DNA of 64,000 nt, taken from positions 299,370 through 363,369 of the forward strand of contig MNCI01000996.1 of NCBI GenBank assembly GCA_015680685.1, read 5' to 3'. This document shows, one piece after another, positions 1-11,640 of the stretch. The notes beneath the pieces are model-generated. The model did no database searches, was not told the DNA's origin, and saw only the letters and a list, made by a program, of their open reading frames with translations. The position numbers and the translations under genes were made by a program. The DNA is from Gnetum montanum (lineage: Eukaryota > Streptophyta > Gnetopsida > Gnetales > Gnetaceae). Numbering within the stretch: the stretch's first letter is position 1; the number at the start of each line of letters is the position of its first letter.

Positions 1-548
1 TTCCCACTCTCCAAACACATCCTAAACCAGTGTAACACTACTGGGATTACCAAACACTAGTTGTTACTGGGTTACCAAGTGTTCCATGTATGCTCGGAGT
101 GGTTGTGCTAAGTGTACTAATGTGTTGATAATTAATCACTCTATAAAAGTAACATTGACTAACTATTGAAAGCATCAAATAATAGTAAATAACATTAACT
201 AAGAGTAAATAAAATTCAAAACAATAATTAATTTATTTTGAATGTTGCAAGGTTTATCACAAAGCTCGTTTTTATTTCCGGACACAAAGTGTGCTTAGGT
301 ACACAATGCTCGAATAAATATCTATTCACTTTATGACTCCTACTATAGGCACTCAAAAATAATTCTAACTCTGGAATGGAAGAACTACAAGAATTTGGCT
401 AAGGGAATGAAAAAACTATGTCAAACCAAGTGCCTCTACCTCTTATTTATAGGCAATGAGATAGGCTCCGACATCGCGTGGCTGATATCACTTGGCGGGA
501 TCCGATATCGCAGACCCAATATTATGGCCATTATTTGATGACTCATCA
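1..548 (-). repeat. Left (3') LTR of the Athila-type element, partial
   Basis: The segment is colinear with 9136-9682, including the stretch around CACTAGTTGTTACTGGG. Its inner end is CTCATCA at 542-548, the reverse complement of the LTR start TGATGAG. The window begins inside this LTR. Confidence 0.9.
444..451 (-). promoter_or_regulatory. TATA box of the left LTR
   Basis: TATAAATA on the minus strand, in the same LTR context as 9578-9585 and 51577-51584. It follows a stretch with GATATC-containing repeats, as expected at the U3/R boundary. Activity is inferred from position only. Confidence 0.55.
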
Positions 549-560
549 TACCCCACAACT
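549..560 (-). other. Polypurine tract of the Athila-type element
   Basis: Read on the minus strand, TTGTGGGGTA directly precedes the LTR start TGATGAG. A short purine run just before the 3' LTR is the usual plus-strand primer site. It is short and contains pyrimidines, so the call is moderate. Confidence 0.55.
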
Positions 561-2293
561 GAATGAAAACTCATCCTCAAGTTCCTTACAAAATATTGGG
601 AAGGTATGAGATTATTGATTGAATGACAATTGACAATGACATGGAATGATAAACTCAAAGTGCCTAGTGAACGGATTGATAAATATATTATAGCATTGAT
701 GTCCATAACCATTGTGGTGAACACTGTACATAGGTGACATCTAGACTCTCATTCGATAGTGTGATGAGAGAGAGAGAAGAAAACAAATAAGGTGCATTGC
801 TACTGATGTCAAGAATGTGCACACTGTTATTCCTTGCATGAATGTTCATGCTCTACTCCATCCTAAATGCTCTATCCTATCCCATCCCAGTTCATTGTCC
901 ATGGGATCGCCATCTACACACACAACACAATCACAAACTAGCAAGGATAGATAAGGTATAATGTAGTTGATACCTTGCCTTGATATGAAGCACATTGGCT
1001 AGGTTGTAGGTATGGTAGATATTGGGTTAGAGGTTTGTAATTGGCAACTACCCAAGGTGTAGGGAGGAGATAAGTAATGGAATGGAAAAATTTGTGAAAG
1101 GCCCCCATGACTAAGAGCAAACCTCTGGTAGCAATAGGATTGGAAATAATAGAAAAAGGAAGGTAAGATAAATAACAATGGTGAAGCCAATAAAAATTCA
1201 TAGAGGGTTAGAGAAAATAAAAATGGATGTCATAGATGGGGTGGAATGAGAAATAGTTGATTGCGAGACATATTTAAGGAAAATAACTTAAACAATTGCA
1301 CCAAAAAGGAATGTCAGTGGGTCCTCCCCAAAGCAGGCTTATGCCCTATATGCCTTGACAAACCCACAAACCAAAGAGTCTGTAAGCTCTAGTAATGACA
1401 CATGGTGACAATAGTTAAGAACTTTACCCACAAGATTTTACCAAAGAATAACGATGCATCAACCAAGATATAGACTAATCATAAAATTGGCAATGAGGTA
1501 GAATATGAGAAGTAATATGGAAAGGGAAGAGAGAATGGAATGGAATCCGGAAATCAAGGTTGTGTAAAGTCCCTTGCGTATTATGTGGTTATGGTGACTT
1601 AATAAAATTTAGCCCAATTACAAATCAAAACTAACCACATCCAATGACCTTGCATCGATACATTTGACCATTCCACCCTCCTAAAGCAACAAGAATGCCT
1701 TCACAGAGCAACCACCATCCCAAAAAGAGAAGAATAGGGAAGCAGGAAGTGAGAACGAGCCTTAGTTAGAGGGAACCTTCAGGCATGGGTAACATGTCTT
1801 TCTAGTGCCATAACTAGTGCTTGTAGCCCATGTTCTCTTATTATGTCTAAGGGGTATGCTTTGAATTTCCACAAATTTTTTTTAGTTATATATATATATG
1901 TGGGAACCACACTATGCAAAGAATTTATTTAATTTATTCAACTTCTTGATCTTAGTTGACAGCAGGATGGTAGAGAAACTATGAAGAATATCCCAGTACC
2001 CAAGAGAATAGGTTGCACAAATGTGTCAAATCCCCTTAAAGTCACATCCTTTTTAGTCCATTTGAATCTTTCCCTGGTTTAAAAAATACCAAGCTATAAA
2101 TTCATTAATAGCTTTGATTAGAAAAAGGGATAGTATATTTCCAAAACAAAGGAAGATCATAGAGTTGAACGGATGAATGGATGACATGGACTCATTGCCT
2201 ATTTTATCAAAAGAAACCATATCTTAGTATCCCCATTAAAAGTCAAAGGTAAAAACCAAACATTAGCAATCAACATCATTATAGGACAACCCA
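561..2293 (-). other. 3' internal region of the Athila-type element, no gene recognised
   Basis: In this lineage an env-like ORF may lie between integrase and the 3' LTR. Here I see only short open stretches with no recognisable motif, plus a short GA run near 766-780 and AT microsatellites near 1890. No intact or clearly broken env-like gene could be supported. Confidence 0.5.
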
Positions 2294-3835
2294 TCATTGT
2301 GAACACTTATTATTATGTGATGATTGTGAATAAATTAAATAAATTGTAATAAAGAAAGAAATAGTAAAAGAAAATGTTAACAATGGTATAAAACAAAAAG
2401 AAGAAATATGAAAAATATGTAAAACAAGAAAGAAAAAAGAAATTGAGGGCTTAGAGTAATTAGCATTGGTAGCCATCTCCCCCATGAATGATTTGGAAGA
2501 AGGAGATCCAAAATAGTGAGCAGGGTTGTCGATTAACAGAGGTAGTACCAGAACTGGACGTTTTGGGTTCATGGAAGGGTTTGGTTTGCTAGATGTTACC
2601 AATAATTTCTTATTCAGGCTTCCAAGTTTATAGATCATCATGGCCCCTGAAGAAAAGTTTCATAAATGATATAAGGTCCTTCCCACAACATTTAATATTT
2701 AGTTCGTGGGAGTACATGTGTAGGATTCCAATAAAGAACCTTATCTCCTTTTTGGTATTTGACTTTTCTAATTCTTAGGTCATGATGTTGTTTGTTGAAG
2801 GCCTTGTGTAGTTCATTGGATGATAGGGAAGCTAATCAATTTTCATCTAGCAAGTTAAGGTTCATTAACCATTCTTTCTGTGCTAGACTGAGGTCAAGGT
2901 TAAGGTGACATGTTTTAGATAGTGTATGGAGCTTTGCTTGGATAGGAAGTGTTGGAAGTTTACCGTACACTAACTCATAGGGAGAGTAGCCTATAGGGAC
3001 TTTCCATGTGGAGTGGTAAGCCCAAAGAGAATCCTTTAGTTTGGTGCTGTAGTCTTGCCTATATTTGCTAATGGGTTGGGTCAATATTCTTGTGATTTTC
3101 CTATTGGTGACTTTGGCTTGACCATTTGCTTGAAGATGATATGGTGTAGTCAGTTTATGCTCAACTCCTAAGTGTTGCATCAACTTTCGAAAAGTTGCAC
3201 CTGTAAAATGCATATCATTATCAGAGATAAGTGCACAAGGCATGCCAAACCTATTTATGATTTGTTGTTGAAAAAATTATGTAGTGGTAGATGATGTACA
3301 ATCCGTAATTGTAGTTTCTTCTGTCCATTTGGTGAAGTAATCAACAGCAACAACAATGTATGCTTTTCCATTGGATATTGGTATAATAGGCCCCATAAAA
3401 TCAATACCCCATATGTCGAATGGTTCTAAAAGTTGAATCCATTTTTGTGGATCCTTCATTCGAGTAGTCATTCCCCCATCACGTTGGTAGTGCTCACAAG
3501 ATTGGGCAAAATGATGGGCATCTTGAGATAATGTAGGTAAATAATATCTTGCAAGCAAGATTTTAATGGCTATTCATCTCCTAGCATAATGACCCCCACA
3601 AGGGCCCTCATGAGCATCTTGGAGAACTCGTAATTGATCTATGTTGAGAACACACCATCAGACCAAGCCATCAGGATACACCTTGTAAAGGTGTTCATTG
3701 ATTTCCATGAAATGTTTGACTCAATGAAGAAACTATTATTTCTTTTTAACATCCAACCCTTGTGGTGTTTCTTATGTGAGAAGATAAGTAAGAATGCTAC
3801 TAAACCACTTTGTATATGTTGGTGATTAACTATTT
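2294..3835 (-). pseudogene. Integrase of the Athila-type element (broken)
   Basis: The product would insert the cDNA into host DNA. Reading from 3835 leftward there is a degraded zinc-binding region with paired histidines and CEHYQRD in place of CxxC. The core follows with the first catalytic Asp in WGIDFMGP and the second in LISDNDMHF. The expected catalytic Glu of NGQAE reads NGQAK, so the DDE triad is incomplete. A C-terminal WEGPYLI is a GPY/F-like module near 2650. The frame is interrupted near 3276 and 2835. The last open stretch (2294-2641) holds the C-terminal tail, which is Pro- and Ser-rich. Confident as an integrase relic. Confidence 0.88.
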
Positions 3836-3849
3836 ATTACCTCTACAAA

Positions 3850-4510
3850 GAGGAGTTCATTGAGGAAATGATCAAAAATTGGGTATTTGCCCTCTTTTTT
3901 GTCCCATTGCAACTAAGATAAATGATCGGCAACAACATTCTCAGTGCCTTTGCGATTGACCATCGTAAGATCGAACTCTTGTAGGATCAAAAGCCATCAT
4001 ATGATGCAAGGGTTCACTATTGGTTTATTCATAAGGAACCAAATCACACTATGATCTATGTTTACAAATACCTTATAGCATACTACATGGTGCCTAAATT
4101 TTTCTAGTGTAAACTCTTTTTTTATTGTGGTGTAGTTGAGTTGTGTACTAGTAATACTTCAACTTGCATAGTGAATGTAGTAGGGACATTTTTGGTCATC
4201 TAACTGTGTAAGTATAGCTCCTAATGCAAAGTTGGATGCATCAGTAATTATATGGAATGGTCTAGACCAATCAGAAGCTTATAGAATGGGTGTTTCTATG
4301 AGTTTCTGCTTCTAGGTTTGAAAAGCTGATTCACATTCTTTGGTCCATTCAAAGGGTACATCCTTTTTCATTAATTCTACCAATGATTTTTTAACCTTCA
4401 AAAATTTCTCTATGAATCATCTATAATAGCTAGTATGTCCAAGGAATGATCATACATCTTTTACAGTCTCCGGTTGATGAGTGATTTCTTGGATGCTCTT
4501 AATTTTTTCA
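3850..4510 (-). pseudogene. RNase H domain of the Athila-type element (broken)
   Basis: Translating the minus strand with frameshifts gives ITDASNFALGAILTQ, a Ty3/gypsy RNase H start with its first acidic residue, and later ENVVADHLS, the usual end of the domain. The domain removes the RNA strand during reverse transcription. Several in-frame stops are present. It continues directly from RT and into integrase, as expected for one pol polyprotein. Confidence 0.8.
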
Positions 4511-5400
4511 GGATCTACCTCTATCCCTATTTGTGAAATTTTATGCCCTAATACAATGCCCTATTGAACCATTAAATGGATTTTCTACCAATTGAGCCTT
4601 AAGTTGATTTCAATACATCATTTTAGTACTTTCTCTAATCGATCCAATGCTTGTTCAAAGTTTGCTCTATAAATGGAGAAATCATCCATGAAAACCTCCA
4701 CACGATTTCCTATTTTTTGTTGAAATATACTTAGAAACAAACATTGAAATGTTGCCAAAGCATTGCACAATCCAAATGGCATTTTCTTATATGCAAATGT
4801 CCCCCAAGGACTCATGAATGTAGTTTTGGATTGGTCTTTTGATGCTATTTGGATTTGATTGTACCCACTATATCCATCCAAAAAACTATAATAACAATGT
4901 CCTACAATGGTATCCAAACCTTGGTCAATGAATGACAATGGAAAATGGTCTTTAAATGTTGCCATGTTTAATAGTCTAAAATCTATACACACCCTCCATT
5001 TACCACCTTTTTTAGGTACAATGACTAACAGACTAACCCATTCACTATCAGCAATGGGGTATATGAACCTAGCCTTCAGAAGTTGTTCAATCTCTTCCTT
5101 AACTACCTACTTAAGCTTTGGGTTCAGTCATCTTTGTGGTTTTCATCGAGGCTTCATAGAAAGATTAATGTAAATTCTATATTGGCATATCCTAGGATCT
5201 ATAACAGTTAATTTAGAATATGACCAAGCAAAGGCTTTTAACCATTTGTTTACCATTTTTAGTATTCTCTCTTTTTGTTGAGGAGAAAGCTTAGCATTAA
5301 TGATTATTGATTTTCCATTCTTGAGAAATGTATACTCCATATTGGTGGGCAATGATTTTAACTCAAGGGGCTCTTGCTTAAACTCATTAGGGATTTCCAA
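4511..5400 (-). pseudogene. Reverse transcriptase of the Athila-type element (broken)
   Basis: The longest open piece (4618-4992) contains the RT finger and palm motifs: MCIDFRLLN, then FLDGYSGYNQI with the first catalytic Asp, MPFGLCNA, and VFMDDFSIY with the catalytic Asp pair intact. Upstream (5143-5400) the leader KQEPLELKSLP with NMEYTFL is the usual region before RT in this lineage. The frame breaks between 4993 and 5143, where a conserved segment (VPKKGGKWR) is read in another frame. Downstream, GHKISQIGIEVDPEKI links to RNase H. Confidence 0.9.
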
Positions 5401-5652
5401 CTTCCCCCAGTTAATATTTTCAATGTTACTACTTGGAAGTTGGTGATGGACTTGCTCTAATGTATCTATGCTATTGATATAGGCACAAGTTAAACTCTCA
5501 TTTGGTTCGATGCATAAAGTTGAATTGCTCTCTAGGTTAGCTGTCAGCCACTAGGTTCCTTCCTGTCTTATGGCTACTGCATACAAGAATCTTTGTACGT
5601 TAGTTACTTGTGCACACTAGTTGCATGCAGACAATGTTAAGCATTGTACAAA

Positions 5653-6110
5653 CTAGAACCTTTGCATGCAGTTGCACCCTATGTCACTATATGCAATGCA
5701 TGGAAATTTCTTCTTCTCGATCTTCATAAATGCATTCTCTTTTAATATTTCCAAGAAAAGATCACGGATTCCTAGGCATGCATCAATCGTACTTAGCCAT
5801 GCTCTCCCCATTATGATTGGGAAGTCCCCTTTACAGTTGTTAACTTGAATCACTAAGAAATTGGATGGATACAACCATCCACAAATAGTAGTAACAATAT
5901 CCTCCACTAGTTCCAATGGGATAGTGATGGACTGGTCAACCGACTCTAAACGAATGTTACTCTTTTTTAGTGGAGGTAGGTTCCAAGCCTTATACATTTC
6001 TTGGGAGATTAAATTAATACCAAAACCCAAATCCAAAGGAGCTTTTCAAGGCTCGTTTCCAATGATTTGCAAATAGATAAGAGGACTTCTAGGATCAGAG
6101 AATTTCCTAG
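5653..6110 (-). pseudogene. Aspartic protease of the Athila-type element (broken)
   Basis: The open stretch 5653-6036 reads MDLGFGINLISQEMYKAWNL, matching the active-site D-[ST]-G region of plant Ty3/gypsy proteases with DLG instead of DSG. FPIIMGRAWLST follows, with the second conserved motif. Upstream, HLPRKFSDPRSPLIYLQI supports a longer domain. The protease would mature the gag-pol polyprotein. The DLG change and surrounding stops indicate an inactive relic. Confidence 0.78.
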
Positions 6111-6329
6111 GAAGATGACCAACTTTGATCCAATCGGTGATGGCGTGAGTCAACATAACAATGTACGTTGGGTGAGGTTTTTGGTTTGAAGAAAGTTTTG
6201 AAGGTTCTAATGATGATGAGGCACTTGGATTATTAGCCTCTTGTGGTTGTAAGGACCTTTTTGAACTATTGGTTCTAAATAAAGGTCTCTTCTTTGATCA
6301 GTTATTCAAACCAATAGTAGGTTAAAGGT

Positions 6330-8688
6330 TGACAACCCTTATAGCGTTACGTTGCTACAGTTGAGTAGGAAGCTTACCCTGCATAGTTGGAGTAGGTGGT
6401 AATGGAGCTAAGGGTGGAAGAGATGCAAAAAAATGAGAAGGATAATTTATATGTGAAGCATCACCCCTAAAAGAAAAAGCTCTATAGTACTCGGGGGTCT
6501 GGTAGTGAGGTTGAAGAGTGATGTGACTAGTAGAGTCATGTGGGGAGATCGGTTGCTGCATGTAATATCCATATGGGTTAGGTTAATGGTAAGGGTATTT
6601 TTGTCATGGTGGTGGCATTCCCCATGATTTTGGGTGGTGCCATTGTTGATATTATTCATTTGGTTATGATGGAGCTCCACTCAGATAATATGTCAGGGGT
6701 TGGTGGAACTTCCTTCAATTACCTTGAGGATAAGGTAACCTTTTAGGTGTTTGTTGTTTGTTTAATCATGGGTTGAGTGCATACACCCCAGACTCTTGTA
6801 GATGTAACACTACTAGAAAACACCCCTTAGGATGGTCATATTGACAAATTTCACATCCGCCATCATTGTCTGTGTTTGAATCCACAACCTCTTCAATGAC
6901 GGAAACCTTGCCCTTACCCTTGTTATGTGCATATTCAGCCTCTTTCTTTTTCCTTCTTTCCTAGTCATTACTTTGTTCTCTAGACTCTTCTACTATTTTC
7001 AGGATAGTTTGAAATTTTTCATCTAGGGAATTCCAAATTTGATCTACCTTTGTTGATACTTCTAATGAAAATTTTTGAATGGGAAAAGACCTTTTATTCA
7101 TCATCTCTTCAAGTGGTGACTCTTCTTCATTTTCACAAAATCTAATTTCCTTCTTTCGGAGGGAAGGATCTCTATTGTACTTTGCATTTTCTCTTTTTCT
7201 CAACTCACCTTCCTCCTTGACAACTTATTCCAACAATCTTTGTATTTGGTGGGCTCTAAGCTCGGATAGTCTTCCTTGGGCATATGTCCCAAGGGTTCTT
7301 CGTGTTTCGTACCTAAGCACATCTACGAGATGGTGTAGTTGTTCCCTTTGTAAATAACCATGGCTAGGGCAACAATGCAATAATGTATAATGTTAGCTCA
7401 TGGCAGCATCCAAGGGTTCATGTCCTCCTTATTTTCATCCTTGGATTTGCTTACGTAGGTTGGACACTTGGGAGTATGTTTGATACTTATCATTGAATAA
7501 GTCCAACATGGTACTCCATTGATGAATGGATTCCGATTCTAAGAACTAGTACTAGCTTTCTACTTCCTTGATCAGTGTCTGTGGGAACAAATTTAATTTC
7601 TTCCACTCATTTTCTATATTTTGCAAGACACACGTATTATAGAATGCTTGTAGATGATTTTGAGGATTAGTGTTGTATCCCCCTTCAAATCGTGGGATGT
7701 TGTTCATATCTAGTCTTTTGATCCTACTATCTTTCTGATGCCTTATTGGGATCTTAACAACCTTTGTTATATCTAACATACTTTAGGTGACAAGTATGGG
7801 TTCATCGTGATCATGTTGTCTATGGCATCTATGATGCCTACACTGTTCCCTAGTCTCCCTTCTTTCATGTTGTGTTTCTTCAGAATGCCCTCGCCCCCTT
7901 TCTTTACTATTTTTTTGATGGTTTTTATCTCACCTACCCTTATCCTCATGGTCTCGTCTTTTGTGATTGTGATTAGATCCTGAAGGAGAGGAATAAGATG
8001 ATGAAAAAGGTGAAGAAGAAGAAGGATTGGCACCGTGATGACACTTATCTCTCTCTCTTCGGTGGTTGTAGCCTCAGTCATGGTTATGTTCATCATGTCC
8101 ATCTTTGTTAAGCTTTTGTGTTCCTTTTTTGGATCCTTTATGTCCGTTGGTACCAGAACTTGGGTTATGAATAGTTGAATGAAGGTTCTAACACCCAACT
8201 CCTTGACTGAAGTCAAAGAGAGAAACATCATTTTGTGGAGAACCTCCCGAGATAGGTTCACCACCATCGTTTTCACTTAGGACATATGGAACATCTTGAG
8301 GTGACTTCCCCTTCATGGATTTGTAATGTCTCTCCTATTGTAGATCCCTTTGATGTTGTGCCTCCATGGATTGATACTCTCTCATATCATGTTCATGTAC
8401 AATGTACTCTACTTGTAAGTGCTGCATACCAATGCATGTGGGAGCACAAAGAAGCATGCTTGGGACTGAGCGATCAGGAGGTAACACTATGTTACCTTCT
8501 AGATAACACCTCCAGATTTGTTCATCTTGGTGGAGGATAAAGTTAAAATATGGTATATATTCATCAGGATGAGTGGATACCACACGAAACTATTGGGGTA
8601 CTAGTGATTCATCATGTGCATCCTACCTCCGATTGTTCATGGTGTTGGACCTAGTTGATGAAGCACTCTTATAAGAAGAAGGAGACAT
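6330..8688 (-). pseudogene. gag of the Athila-type element (broken)
   Basis: A start codon at 8688-8686 opens MSPSSYKSASSTRSNT, followed by several stops. Around 7800-8280 one frame is rich in Arg, His and Ser, a charged linker. The capsid-like core runs from about 7780 to 6960, with MNNIPRFEGGYNTNPQNHLQ and SESIHQWSTMLDLFNDKY. A degenerate zinc knuckle, CEICQYDHPKGC, is near 6850. A Pro/His/Tyr-rich tail follows to 6355. Gag would form the particle that packages element RNA. The start is chosen because it lies about 120 bp inside the primer-binding site. Confidence 0.75.
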
Positions 8689-8804
8689 GATTAATTATTT
8701 AGTATGCGATCTCCTTTTCCTGTGATTGTAGAATAGCTAATTCTAAGGGTTCATTCCAATGATAGAATAATTTCTTAAGTTCTAATTATCACACAAACAA
8801 CAAA

Positions 8805-8823
8805 ATCCCCTACAACAGTGCCA
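8805..8823 (-). other. Primer-binding site of the Athila-type element
   Basis: On the minus strand one base after the 5' LTR, TGGCACTGTTGTAGGGGAT aligns with TGGCGCCGTTGCCGGGGAT, complementary to the 3' end of plant tRNA-Asp, the primer known for Athila-type elements. Three of the four differences are C-to-T or G-to-A changes. Confidence 0.75.
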
Positions 8824-8824
8824 A

Positions 8825-9682
8825 TGATGAGTGGTAAGGTACCCCTACGCCCAACCATACGAATACAAGCATTCACGCATAATCCAGTCGAACTCCAAGG
8901 CTTAAGTGCTTATGCACCAACATAGAACCTAGGATGAGATATGCGATTCTTGTCTTCCCAAGTTTACTTGTAAGGCCTAAGTGTATGATTAAGTAAAATC
9001 GAAGAATATGATTTTTATATCTCTTTTTATATTTTGTAGCCTAGTCTCCTAATGTGTGAAATGAAAGATTTAATTAACTAATGGAATTTATGCACTTTAA
9101 CTTTAAAATTAACCAAATCCTAATACTAGCATCCATTCCCACTCTCGAGACACATCCTGAATAGTGTGACACTCTTGGGATTACCAAACACTAGTTGTTA
9201 CTGGGTCACCAAGTGTTCCACGTATGCTCGGAGTGGTCATGTTAAGTGTACTAATTCATTGATAATTAATCATTCTATAAAAGTAACATTGACTAACTAT
9301 TGAAAGCATCAAATAATAGTAAATAACATTACCTAAGAGTAAATAACATTCAAAACAATAATTAATCTATTCTAAATGTTACAAGGTTTATCACAAAGTT
9401 CATTTTTATTTCTGGACACAAAGTATACTCATGTATACAATGCTCGAATAAAGATCCGTTTACTTTATGACTTCTACTGTAGGCACTTAGAAATAATTCT
9501 AACTCTGAAATGAAAGAACTACAAGAATTTGGCTAAGGGAATGGAAAAACTATGTTAAACCAAGTGCCTCCATCTCTTATTTATAGGCAATGAGATAGTC
9601 TCTGATATCATGTGTTCAATATCGCTTGGCGAGATCCAATATTGTGGACCCAATATCACAACCCTTATTTGATGACTCATCA
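8825..9682 (-). repeat. Right (5') LTR of the Athila-type element
   Basis: 858 bp with TGATGAG at both ends in opposite orientation (TGATGAGTGG at 8825, GACTCATCA ending at 9682). It is colinear with 1-548 and, over its whole length, with the solo LTR at 51458-52430 in reverse orientation. Confidence 0.92.
9578..9585 (-). promoter_or_regulatory. TATA box of the right LTR
   Basis: TATAAATA on the minus strand. It is the probable core promoter of the element, matching the position in the other two LTR copies. Confidence 0.6.
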
Positions 9683-10255
9683 ATGGTGGAATGGGCTGAG
9701 ATCTCAATGTTTGATTACAAATTGGCTTAATTTTTATCAAGATTTTAAACAAATTTTTTTTCCCAATTCTTTTCTCAAAGAGCCTAAAATAAGATTTGAT
9801 TCCTTAAGGTTGGAAAAATGATTTGTAGATGATTACTACAAAGAATTTTATGATCTTTCTTGATATGTAAGTCACTGAGATGAGGGAGAATTGGCTTCAA
9901 AATTCATTGGAGAATTATATGCTTAATTACGTCACCAAACATGAGCCCATAATCCCAAAAATATTGATGAAGCATATAGAATTGCTAAGGATTATGAGGA
10001 ATTGGATCAAATATAAGTGACCCTTCAACAAGAAACTTTTCGACAAACTAGTTTTCCACAAGCAGTGGTAGAAGAGATACCAACAAAAAAGCTCGACCAG
10101 GATTTAGATGTTTCTTTTTCGATGACAATCATCTTAAACAATATTTTCCAAAATTTTGAGCAAAAATACAAAGGACCAACCAAATCAAAAATCAGAAACC
10201 AAACCCAAACATGAACAAAGGAAAAATTCTAGCTACTACAGTAGCCATCAAGAAG
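9683..10255 (+). pseudogene. gag fragment of a chromovirus (copy C-A)
   Basis: The sequence begins directly at the end of the Athila LTR and matches 12975-13540 of chromovirus B base for base over long stretches. Translation with breaks gives WWNGLRSQ, then FFPNSFLKE and YYKEFYDLS, the C-terminal half of a Ty3/gypsy capsid domain. The 5' half of this gag must lie left of the window, because the Athila element interrupts it. The zinc knuckle seen in B has lost its cysteines here (DQDLDVSFSM). Confidence 0.85.
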
Positions 10256-10289
10256 ATATATACATAAACTAAATTAGGTTTGCAAAAAT

Positions 10290-10681
10290 TTTAATTTGCT
10301 TTATTGATTTTTGAAGGTTCAGTTAAAGGTAAACAAATTAAATTTTTGATTGATAGTGGTGCTAGTGACAACTTTATCTTTCCAAAGTTAATTAATTTAT
10401 TGAAATTATGTCTCCCTTTCAAGAAAATTATTAAGATGGAACTAGTAGATGGAACAACTATGAGCAAACATACTAGGTATGGAAAAATTAACTTTACCTT
10501 CAAAAATATGCCCTTCATTGATGAATTTTTTGAATATGAACTAGATGATGTTGATGCAATTTTAGGAATGTCTTTCCTACAAAAATTTGATGTTATTGCC
10601 CACTTTGGAACTCATACTTTAAAAGTCCCAACCACTGATTGAGTTAAGGTTCTAATAGGGTAGGAACAACAAAGAAAATTC
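10290..10681 (+). pseudogene. Protease fragment of chromovirus copy C-A
   Basis: The open stretch 10304-10642 contains FLIDSGASDNFI with the intact aspartic-protease DSG triad, and AILGMSFLQKFDVI, the conserved ILG motif. It is nearly identical to the protease at 13606-13950 in element B. A stop follows PTTD, where B continues. Homology to B ends sharply at 10681 after AACAACAAAGAAAATTC, so pol was lost here. Confidence 0.88.
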
Positions 10682-11286
10682 CCTTTACTGTTATATGTTT
10701 TTCTTCCACTTTGGTTCCTAAATCATGGTTTTTTTGTGGAAATTCTTCTTTTGAGCCGTACAAATTAGCATATTATAGAAATTACAACATGGATGGTTGT
10801 GCAATATTTTATAAAGAAGCCAATTTTGAATTGGTATAAAGATTTGAATGGAGTTTAGAAAATATGATTTTTGAAATTCCAAAACTTCAAGCGATGGGAA
10901 AGAAAGAATAGTCAAGATTTTGGAAAAATCACATAGCCCTAGCAGTGACTCTAAAAGTTCATCTATCAAGAAGATGTGTATGCATGGTTAACACACATTT
11001 AATTGCCAAAGCAACATGTTTAGATGTTAGACTTTGTGAAGGAGCATACTTGATTAAGCAAATAGAAGAAAGTTTGAGGAAGAAGTTATTCCTAAGTTGT
11101 ACTGATCTAGTTCCATTTATTGTTTGTGGAGATTTCAATGCAAAAGTTGGAAGTAGTGTTTATCAATTCTTAAAATATGGATCTGTAAAGAAATATTTGG
11201 AAGATGAACCTTATTTGAAGAAGATGTTTCCATCAATTCAGCATGCAATTCCATTAGCCAGTTTAAAAATAATAATAAATAAATAA
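10682..11286 (+). pseudogene. CCR4-type poly(A) deadenylase fragment (captured host gene)
   Basis: The sequence after the protease junction is not retroviral. One frame reads YYRNYNMDGCAIFYKEANFE, then after two stops KNHIALAVTL, MVNTHLIAK, a DVRLCEGAYLIKQIEE segment and VPFIVCGDFNAKVGSS. The order DGCA-F, (D)NIAL, NTH, D-x-K/R-L, and V-C-GDFN matches the endonuclease/exonuclease/phosphatase domain of plant CCR4 deadenylases, including the catalytic GDFN and NTH motifs. The expected C-terminal part with the DH motif is missing. No intron is apparent across about 200 codons, which suggests an RNA intermediate, but exon boundaries were not checked. It is a non-functional relic with at least two stops. 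Confidence 0.78.
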
Positions 11287-11498
11287 ATACATATATATTG
11301 TTTTTTTAAAAAATGAAGAAAAATATATACTTTTTTAAATTTAAAAAAAATTTAANGCAAGGCTATGACCAATCGTAGCCAGCTGTGGAAGGGGTCGTGG
11401 CAAGGCTACGGCCAACCGTAGCTAGTAATAGAAGGGGCTACAGTTGCAAATCTGGCCCTAAGGGCTAGCACCAAACTGGGGCAAACAAAAAAAAAATC
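11287..11498 (+). repeat. AT-rich tail with (AATA)n, an ambiguous base, and a 43-bp tandem pair
   Basis: After the CCR4 fragment come AATAAATAAATA repeats and an A/T-rich run. The only ambiguous base in the window (n) is at 11356. From 11357 to 11443 a unit of about 43 bp starting GCAAGGCTA and holding CGTAGC is present twice. No gene seen. Confidence 0.7.
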
Positions 11499-11640
11499 AT
11501 GCCACTGTTGTTTCTCCTACCGTCAGTGCTGCTATTCCTCCTACTACTGCTGCTTACACTACGGTTGCCCATGCAGCACCATGCCTCACACCATGCCACC
11601 CACCACATTGTGCTGCACCTCATGCCTACTTATACCACTC

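Larger units (their letters stand above)
1..9682 (-). mobile_element. Athila-type Ty3/gypsy LTR retrotransposon, degraded
   Basis: Two LTR copies (1-548 partial, 8825-9682 complete) flank gag, protease, RT, RNase H and integrase, all read right to left. The order protease-RT-RNase H-integrase is that of Ty3/gypsy elements. RT motifs such as FLDGYSGYNQI and VFMDDFSIY are typical of the Athila lineage. About 310 bp of the left LTR lie outside the window. Stops and frameshifts in every domain make it non-autonomous today. It sits in the gag of chromovirus fragment C-A, whose homology to the second chromovirus resumes at the first base after 9682. Confidence 0.9.

Noticed and set aside
938-1201. 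87-codon minus-strand frame in the env-like position of the Athila element
   Set aside because: No signal peptide, transmembrane pattern or similarity I can support.
7773-8276. 167-codon minus-strand frame in the Athila gag region
   Set aside because: Composition suggests the real gag reading is another frame (Arg/His/Ser-rich) over the same bases. This frame is folded into the gag relic.
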